26,750 bases of DNA, from the IMG/VR virus record IMGVR_UViG_3300027856_000157, positions 1 to 26,750 of that record; one strand, given 5' to 3'. The notes under the pieces were generated by a model, which was not told where the DNA came from, searched no databases, and saw only the letters and a list, made by a program, of their open reading frames with translations. Source of the DNA: a virus. The translations under genes were made by a program, and so were the position numbers. Shown here piece after piece: positions 22,667 to 26,750 of this stretch (the stretch's first letter is position 1; each line of letters opens with the position of its first letter).

Positions 22667-23224
22667 ATGAAAACGATTTTTACATACGACACTGAAACAA
22701 CTGGCTTGCCTAACTGGAAAGTGCCAAGCGATTCACCTGAACAGCCTCACTTAGTTCAATTGGCTGGTGTTCTTTCTAACGCTGAAACTGGCGAAGAAAT
22801 TCAATCAATGAACGTGATCATTAAGCCGGACGGTTGGGAAATTCCTGAAGAAGTAACAGCGGTTCACGGTATCACGACTGAATACGCGCTTGAGTATGGT
22901 ATCCCTGAAGGAATGGCCGTGGCAATGCTTCACATGATCCGTGGTGACGCTGAACGAGTAGCGTATAACAAGACTTTTGACCAGCGCATTATTCGTATTG
23001 CAATGAAGCGCTATATGTCTGAAGAGTGCATTGAAAAGTGGGCGGAAAAATCAGACCACCACTGTGCAATGCGAATGGCTCAAAAAGAGCTAGGCGGTAA
23101 AAATCCAAAGCTTGTTGATGCTTACAAAGCTATTTGTGGCAAAGACTTGGTAAATGCTCATAGCGCAATGGCTGATACACTGGCAGCGCAAGAAATCTTT
23201 TTCAAACTTAACTCAGGAGAGTAA
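22667..23224 (+). CDS. DnaQ-type 3'-5' exonuclease (DEDDh)
   Basis: A 185-residue protein with a complete DEDDh set: D8 and E10 in YDTETTG, D105 in AYNKTFDQRI (with N101), and H165 and D170 in AHSAMADTLA. The VHGIT motif (67-71) is also typical of DnaQ-like proofreading exonucleases. The expected reaction is removal of nucleotides from 3' ends of single-stranded DNA. No polymerase gene is visible in the window, so it probably trims ends for the Erf/YqaJ recombination system or proofreads with a host polymerase. The ATG follows an AGTAGAG site after a hairpin-bearing gap. Confidence 0.9.
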   Translation: MKTIFTYDTETTGLPNWKVPSDSPEQPHLVQLAGVLSNAETGEEIQSMNVIIKPDGWEIPEEVTAVHGITTEYALEYGIPEGMAVAMLHMIRGDAERVAYNKTFDQRIIRIAMKRYMSEECIEKWAEKSDHHCAMRMAQKELGGKNPKLVDAYKAICGKDLVNAHSAMADTLAAQEIFFKLNSGE

Positions 23225-23226
23225 TC

Positions 23227-23634
23227 ATGGCAGATCGCAAAACAAATGTAGCTGACTTTATCGGTGAATGTAACGCTGGAATTATGATTGAAAAGCTTGC
23301 ACTAGCTTTAAGTGATGCGGCACTAGCTCAAATCACTCACGGTATCGGCAGCAAAAAAGCGAAGGTATCACTTGAATTTACCTTTCAACAAATGGGTGAT
23401 AACGATCAGGTTATCGTTTCTCACAAGCTATCAACCAGCAACCCAACTAAGCGCGGTAAGAAGTTTGAAGAAGATATTACCGATACAGCTTTCTTTGTTG
23501 GCAAAGGTGGCAAGCTAACCATCAACGCACCAGAAGAAGACGACAGCGGCCAGTTCAACCTAACGCATGAAAATGTTGATAAAGAAACTGGTGAAGTACA
23601 GCAACACTCAAACGTTCGCCGCTTGGCCAACTAA
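23227..23634 (+). CDS. Conserved phage protein, unknown function
   Basis: A 135-residue protein starting three bases after the DnaQ-type gene with AGGAGAG as ribosome site, so the two are probably translated together. The pattern DRKTNVADFIGECNAGIMIEKLALALSDAALAQ, then SHKLSTSNPTKRGKK and FFVGKGGKLTI, is shared by a phage family commonly found beside YfdQ-like and exonuclease genes; I know no assigned function. The middle is beta-rich and the C-terminal 35 residues are acidic, then polar. A single-strand-DNA or annealase accessory role is possible from context only. Confidence 0.6.
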   Translation: MADRKTNVADFIGECNAGIMIEKLALALSDAALAQITHGIGSKKAKVSLEFTFQQMGDNDQVIVSHKLSTSNPTKRGKKFEEDITDTAFFVGKGGKLTINAPEEDDSGQFNLTHENVDKETGEVQQHSNVRRLAN

Positions 23635-23642
23635 TTAAAACC

Positions 23643-23660
23643 GCCGGGTTAACGCCCGGC
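23643..23660 (+). other. Intergenic hairpin without U tract
   Basis: GCCGGG (23643-23648) and CCCGGC (23655-23660) form a 6-bp GC stem with loop TTAACG. A TTTTT run comes only 10 bases later, so it is a poor terminator. Confidence 0.5.
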
Positions 23661-23693
23661 AAACCTTAAATTTTTATTAGAGAGTAAATAACT

Positions 23694-24515
23694 ATGTCAA
23701 TGACTAAAGAAGCAATCCAGCACCTTGAGAAAACTGTTCTACTTGCAGGCGTAAACGCTTCACTTTCTGAAGTAAAAGCTCAATCACCACTTATCGCACT
23801 GCCTGAAGGCGTAAAGCTTTCTGATCTTGAAGGTCACATGGAGCACCGTACTTCTTACCGCTTCAATTTCTCAACCAAATCAATCAAAGACTTTGGTGAA
23901 TACTGCAAAGAGTTCGACAAAGAAGGCGCTAAGTGTTTTGTTAACTCTGATCGCATGTATGCAGAAACCATCTTTGACCTTGGTACAGAAGATAAGCCTC
24001 TTCACCAGCGCCACAACTCAAAGCTTCAACTTGATAAGACAGCAGCGTTTAAAGCTATCCTTTGCGTAAATGGCGATCACATGAGCCAGAAAGCAGCGGC
24101 TAACTTTGTTGAAGACTGGGCCGACAATATCAAGGTGGTGAACAGTGACGGCGAGTCTATGACCAACAGCCAGGCGGCCAAGCAATTGCGTGAAATCACT
24201 ATCGAGCAAGTTAGTAACCGTGATAGCAAGGTTAGCGACTTCGGCGAGTCTATGAGCGAGTTTGAGAAGATTGAAGCTAAGAACCAGGACAAGATCCCGG
24301 CAACGATTGAATTTACTTGCCAGCCTTACCACGGCTTAGCTAATCGAGCGTTTACCGTTCGTGTATCAATCCTAACTGGCGGCCAGAAGCCTGAAATCTG
24401 CTTCCGTATCATTAAGCTTGAAGCGCAAGAAGAAGATATGGCTGAAGAGTTCAAAGAAATTCTGGTTGAAATGTTCAAAGACTCTGAACTAAAAACATTC
24501 ATCGGCGAAAGCTAA
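23694..24515 (+). CDS. YfdQ-like DUF2303 protein
   Basis: A 273-residue protein matching DUF2303 (E. coli prophage YfdQ): SPLIALPEGVKLSDLEGHME near the start, SIKDFGEYCKEFDKEGAKCFVN, ETIFDLGTEDKPLHQRHNSKLQLDKTAAFKAIL, FVEDWADNI, and a C-terminal beta part (FTCQPYHGLANRAFTVRVSIL). The family occurs widely in phages and prophages near recombination genes; its biochemical role is not known to me. Its place between DnaQ/Erf genes and lysis genes, with the 135- and 111-residue conserved proteins alongside, suggests they form a module. It lies between two intergenic hairpins. Confidence 0.82.
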   Translation: MSMTKEAIQHLEKTVLLAGVNASLSEVKAQSPLIALPEGVKLSDLEGHMEHRTSYRFNFSTKSIKDFGEYCKEFDKEGAKCFVNSDRMYAETIFDLGTEDKPLHQRHNSKLQLDKTAAFKAILCVNGDHMSQKAAANFVEDWADNIKVVNSDGESMTNSQAAKQLREITIEQVSNRDSKVSDFGESMSEFEKIEAKNQDKIPATIEFTCQPYHGLANRAFTVRVSILTGGQKPEICFRIIKLEAQEEDMAEEFKEILVEMFKDSELKTFIGES

Positions 24516-24532
24516 GATTAACTAACCAAGTT

Positions 24533-24559
24533 GAACTATCTGGAATTTCCGGATAGTTC
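24533..24559 (+). other. Intergenic hairpin without U tract
   Basis: GAACTATCTGG (24533-24543) pairs with CCGGATAGTTC (24549-24559) with one wobble around an AATTT loop, an 11-bp stem. It sits between yfdQ-like and the next gene, with only two Ts soon after, so it is a processing or stability element or a leaky terminator. Confidence 0.5.
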
Positions 24560-24578
24560 ACTTTAACAAGGAAATACC

Positions 24579-24914
24579 ATGCAAAATAATGCACCACTTG
24601 ATAAGGGCCGTGTTGCTGTAGTAGTTGAGAAGTATCCAACCAATCAGCTTGATCAGAACAACCAGCCTCAAATGAAAAACCGCTATGCCACAGTAGGACG
24701 CGCAACTCTTTGGCCTAACAAGCAAGGCTCTAACATGCCTAACATTGAAGTTGAGCTTGATACTATGCCAGTAGGTCAAACTGGTCCGGTTAAAATGTAT
24801 ATCTTCTGGAACTCTGAAGATAACCAGAACCAAGCGCCTCAACAAACTGGCGGTTATCAACAACAGGCAGCGCCACAGCAACAAGGTGGTTACGGCCAAC
24901 AGCGAGGCCGATAA
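24579..24914 (+). CDS. Conserved phage protein with Gln/Gly-rich tail
   Basis: A 111-residue protein with AAGGAAA before the ATG. The globular part (RVAVVVEKYPTNQ, KNRYATVGRATLWPNKQGSN, IEVELDTMPVGQTGPVKMYIFW) is beta-rich. Residues 83-111 are low-complexity Gln/Gly (QQTGGYQQQ, PQQQGGYGQQRGR). This layout recalls single-stranded DNA-binding proteins with a disordered tail, but the acidic DDIPF-type tip of bacterial SSB is missing and the tail ends in basic residues. The family is common in phages beside yfdQ-like genes. A single-strand-binding role is a hypothesis only. Confidence 0.6.
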   Translation: MQNNAPLDKGRVAVVVEKYPTNQLDQNNQPQMKNRYATVGRATLWPNKQGSNMPNIEVELDTMPVGQTGPVKMYIFWNSEDNQNQAPQQTGGYQQQAAPQQQGGYGQQRGR

Positions 24915-25153
24915 TGGGAAAAGTTTTAGACTTACTCAGTAAAGGCGCAAGCGCTCCGGCTGGTGACGTTACTCACGTTAACGAAGCCAAAACAGCAGAA
25001 GAAGCGCTTGCTGTACTTTCAAAAGAGGCAAGAAAGGCATTGCGTGAAACGGGACTTTGGAACCAAGAGTTTCACGGTAATGAAATCGTAGCGGTGATCG
25101 CCTGCTTTATTGCGGCGAAAGCAGAACTGGATAAGAAGAATGAAAGTAATTGA
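24914..25153 (+). CDS. Small hypothetical phage protein
   Basis: A 79-residue protein whose ATG overlaps the upstream stop (TAATG). It has a short N-terminal helix (KVLDLLSKGAS), a polar part, and two helices (AEEALAVLSKEARKALRETG, GNEIVAVIACFIAAKAELDKK), the second fairly hydrophobic. No family recognised. It overlaps the following small zinc-type gene, so it belongs to the same operon. Confidence 0.6.
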   Translation: MGKVLDLLSKGASAPAGDVTHVNEAKTAEEALAVLSKEARKALRETGLWNQEFHGNEIVAVIACFIAAKAELDKKNESN

Positions 25154-25337
25154 GCGCGATAAAAAACGTAAGTCGTGTTTTGGTTGTAAGCATCTTGAAG
25201 TAAAAGATATTTGGCGTGGAATGCACACGGCATCTTGCGGCTTAACTGACGGTCTTTTAATTCCTCACGAATGGACTGGTGAGGTTGTTGTAATAAACGG
25301 TATTGGTGATTTCTGCAAAGGAAAAGAAGTTGAATAG
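25140..25337 (+). CDS. Small four-cysteine phage protein
   Basis: I chose the ATG at 25140, which overlaps the end of the upstream gene and has GGATAAGAAG before it; an in-frame ATG at 25110 would lie further inside that gene. The protein has 65 residues. Four cysteines in the pattern SCFGCKHL, ASCGL and DFCKG suggest one zinc site. Such small four-Cys proteins are common in phages of this type; the function is unknown. Confidence 0.6.
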   Translation: MKVIERDKKRKSCFGCKHLEVKDIWRGMHTASCGLTDGLLIPHEWTGEVVVINGIGDFCKGKEVE

Positions 25338-25518
25338 CGTTATCAAGGTTGTATTCATGCCTAAACGGTTAAAAGCCAAAAGGCATGAATACTTAATTAA
25401 CACCGACAACTACAAAACCGCTGAAGATATAGCAAGTAAGCGGTTGTTCTTTGATGGTCACAGCAAGAAAGACTTCAAAGAGGTTGTTATGGCTCAAGTT
25501 CAAGTATTTGATAAATAA
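25330..25518 (+). CDS. Small basic hypothetical protein (TTG start)
   Basis: No ATG fits the operon spacing. The TTG at 25330 has AAGG eight bases upstream and overlaps the preceding stop (TTGAATAG), giving 62 residues; a TTG/GTG at 25303-25306 would lengthen it by up to nine. It is basic at the N-terminus (MPKRLKAKRHEYLI) and has a helical C-terminal half. No family recognised. It ends seven bases before the endolysin start. Confidence 0.5.
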   Translation: MNSVIKVVFMPKRLKAKRHEYLINTDNYKTAEDIASKRLFFDGHSKKDFKEVVMAQVQVFDK

Positions 25519-25525
25519 GGTATTT

Positions 25526-26086
25526 ATGAAAAAAGTAGCTTTAATTATCGGCCACTCAGCTAAAAGCCCAGGGGCCACAAACAAAACTTACGGCACAAGC
25601 GAGTTTGAATTTAACGGGCCGCTTGCTCATTCGGTGGCTGAAAAGCTTATCTTGGAAGGTTACGAGCCAATCATTATTTATCGTGACTGCTCATACTCAG
25701 CACTGCCAGGTAAGGTAAATCAAACTGAAGCTGATATTGCTGTTTCATTCCACTGCAACGCCTTCAATGAGAAATCAAACGGCTCAGAAACGCTTTACTA
25801 CAAGCACAGCTCAAAAGGTTTCTTGCTTGCCTCGTGCATTCAAGAGCAAGTTGTTAAGTGTTTGGGCCTTAAAGATCGCGGCCTTAAACCTTGCGTAGCT
25901 TCGCACAAAGGTAAAGCTGGTGATCGCGGCGGTCTTCTCCTTCAGAAAACTTCAATGCCTTGTGTCATTGTCGAGCCGTTCTTTATTGATAGTGACGCAT
26001 CATTAGAGTTGGCTAATCACAAGTTTGAAGAGTTGGCTGAAGCTTATGTAACTGGCATTAAGCAATTCATCAAGGGGGGCGCATGA
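25526..26086 (+). CDS. N-acetylmuramoyl-L-alanine amidase endolysin (Amidase_3)
   Basis: I chose the ATG at 25526, after an AAGG site; an upstream in-frame start would overlap the preceding gene by over 60 bases. The protein has 186 residues and is a stand-alone Amidase_3 catalytic domain: zinc ligands H10 (IIGHS), E26 or E28 (TSEFEFN) and H76 (SFHCNA), with catalytic E150 (VEPFF). It cleaves the bond between N-acetylmuramic acid and L-alanine in peptidoglycan during lysis. There is no signal peptide or cell-wall-binding domain, so it should depend on a holin for export. The next gene overlaps its stop (ATGA) and encodes a 3TM holin, which completes a lysis cassette. Confidence 0.88.
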   Translation: MKKVALIIGHSAKSPGATNKTYGTSEFEFNGPLAHSVAEKLILEGYEPIIIYRDCSYSALPGKVNQTEADIAVSFHCNAFNEKSNGSETLYYKHSSKGFLLASCIQEQVVKCLGLKDRGLKPCVASHKGKAGDRGGLLLQKTSMPCVIVEPFFIDSDASLELANHKFEELAEAYVTGIKQFIKGGA

Positions 26087-26592
26087 GTTTCTTAGCAAAG
26101 ATAACTGATGTTGTTGGTGGATCATTGTTTGGCTCAGTTAAAGAGCTGATCACCGATTACTTTCCACCGGATATGTCGCCAGAGAAAAAGGCAGAGCTTC
26201 AGCAAAAGATTGATGAAATGGAGTTCAAGAAGCAAATGGCTATCCTGGAAGCCGCGGCTGATGCTGAAAAAACGCTTAACCAACGAATAGCAGAGCAAGA
26301 AGGAACAGCAAGCGACCTTAAACAGTTGCCGATAGTTGGCCGGATAGTTTTGTTTCTTCGCGGTATGCAACGCCCTATGTGGGGATTCTTTGTTATGTAT
26401 CTGGATTATGAATGGTTCAGCAATCCTTCAACAAAATTTCTAGGCAATAAGTTAGTTCAAACGTTCTCAGAACAGCAGCAGACAGCGCTTATTGTGATCA
26501 ATCTATTGGTATTGGGTTTCTTATTTGGTGAGCGTACCGTCAAGAACCTTGAGCCACTAATCATAAAAGTGTTTGGAAAGTCAGGTAAATAA
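26083..26592 (+). CDS. 3TM-type holin
   Basis: A 169-residue protein overlapping the endolysin stop (ATGA). It carries the family signature near the start (KELITDYFPPDMSPEKKAEL, residues 20-39), then a long amphipathic helix, then hydrophobic segments at about 83-106 (with a Trp-rich core, RPMWGFFVMYLDYEWF) and 134-152. This matches the phage and gene-transfer-agent 3TM holin family. It would form the inner-membrane hole that releases the amidase. A second, different holin follows. Confidence 0.75.
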   Translation: MSFLAKITDVVGGSLFGSVKELITDYFPPDMSPEKKAELQQKIDEMEFKKQMAILEAAADAEKTLNQRIAEQEGTASDLKQLPIVGRIVLFLRGMQRPMWGFFVMYLDYEWFSNPSTKFLGNKLVQTFSEQQQTALIVINLLVLGFLFGERTVKNLEPLIIKVFGKSGK

Positions 26593-26601
26593 GGTAATTT
26601 A

Positions 26602-26639
26602 GTCGCTTGAATGATATACTTATTAAAATGTCAAGCGAC
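26602..26639. repeat. 9-bp inverted repeat between the two holin genes
   Basis: GTCGCTTGA (26602-26610) and TCAAGCGAC (26631-26639) are perfect inverse complements separated by 20 AT-rich bases. A -10-like TATACT (26615-26620) lies in the spacer. It could be a hairpin with a long loop, or a two-half-site operator over a weak promoter. Confidence 0.6.
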
Positions 26640-26654
26640 AATTAAACCTATATT

Positions 26655-26750
26655 ATGGACAAACATATGCCACAGGATACTTTAAGTTTTATACAGCGCC
26701 TACAGGAGTACGGGATACTCGGTTATGCGTGGATACTACTCGTAAGCTTT
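26655..26750 (+). CDS. LydA-type phage holin, 3' end outside the window
   Basis: The reading frame from the ATG at 26655 (or the ATG at 26667) runs open to the window end, at least 32 residues: MDKHMPQDTLSFIQRLQEYG followed by ILGYAWILLVSF. The MPQDT start, the short amphipathic head and the first hydrophobic helix match LydA-type (Phage_holin_3_3) holins. Ribosome site support is weak for both starts; the family usually begins at the MPQD methionine, which favours 26667. A class II or III holin downstream of a 3TM holin gives a two-holin lysis cassette. The C-terminal part is not in the window. Confidence 0.65.
   Translation, partial: MDKHMPQDTLSFIQRLQEYGILGYAWILLVSF

Noticed and set aside
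22620-24559. Regular hairpins that might suggest a CRISPR array or repeat family
   Set aside because: The three hairpins differ in sequence and are separated by whole genes, so there is no array.
1-26750. tRNA genes, integrase and attachment sites
   Set aside because: I saw no cloverleaf-like segment, no recombinase signature and no convincing attachment-type repeat by reading; a tRNA and integrase search would settle it.

Overview
The window is part of the genome of a tailed double-stranded DNA phage, or of a closely related prophage, most likely a short-tailed P22-like podovirus of a gammaproteobacterium. The evidence is a virion gene order matching P22 (gp10, needle position, gp14 position, gp7-like, gp20 position, giant ejection protein at the gp16 position, tailspike) together with lambdoid early genes (NinG, DUF1367, O-like and P-position replication genes, Erf, YfdQ). 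I cannot name the host genus. No integrase, CI-type repressor, terminase, portal or coat gene lies in the window, so temperate or lytic lifestyle is undecided. Both ends cut through a gene.

Layout. Bases 1-15368 (+ strand) are the end of the late virion operon: the 3' part of a gp10-like tail accessory factor, an inserted HNH-AP2 homing endonuclease, a coiled-coil fibre protein in the needle position, a cupin-like protein, a gp7-like DNA transfer protein, a second ejection-type protein, a 2735-residue polyvalent protein, and a beta-helical tailspike. A hairpin terminator at 15384-15410 separates this from a convergent minus-strand operon (19339 down to 15417): Cro-like HTH regulator, O-like replication initiator, DUF6475 protein in the helicase-loader position, a Cys-rich small protein, a phage Dam-type adenine methylase, a small unknown, DUF1367 and NinG.

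The 115-bp gap at 19340-19454 is the early control region. Two sigma70-like promoters stand back to back with their -35 boxes 3 bp apart, and three copies of a 7-bp word (GTGTTGA) flank and overlap them. Rightward (+) from there runs a recombination operon: two small early proteins, the Erf annealase, a YqaJ-type exonuclease fused to a long coiled coil, a DnaQ-type exonuclease, a run of conserved phage proteins of unknown function (including YfdQ/DUF2303), then lysis genes: an Amidase_3 endolysin, a 3TM holin and the start of a LydA-type holin.

How the parts fit together. The early region resembles lambda pL/pR with the CI gene absent from between them: one arm makes replication proteins, the other recombination proteins and then lysis. 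A dense cluster of TGTCAC words inside the O-like gene is a good candidate origin. The giant protein combines a ParB-like domain, an intact adenine methylase motif, an HExxH protease motif and an LPD38-type C-terminal region. By position and family it is probably ejected into the host with the DNA, where it could protect the incoming genome, while the separate Dam-like enzyme is made later in the cell.
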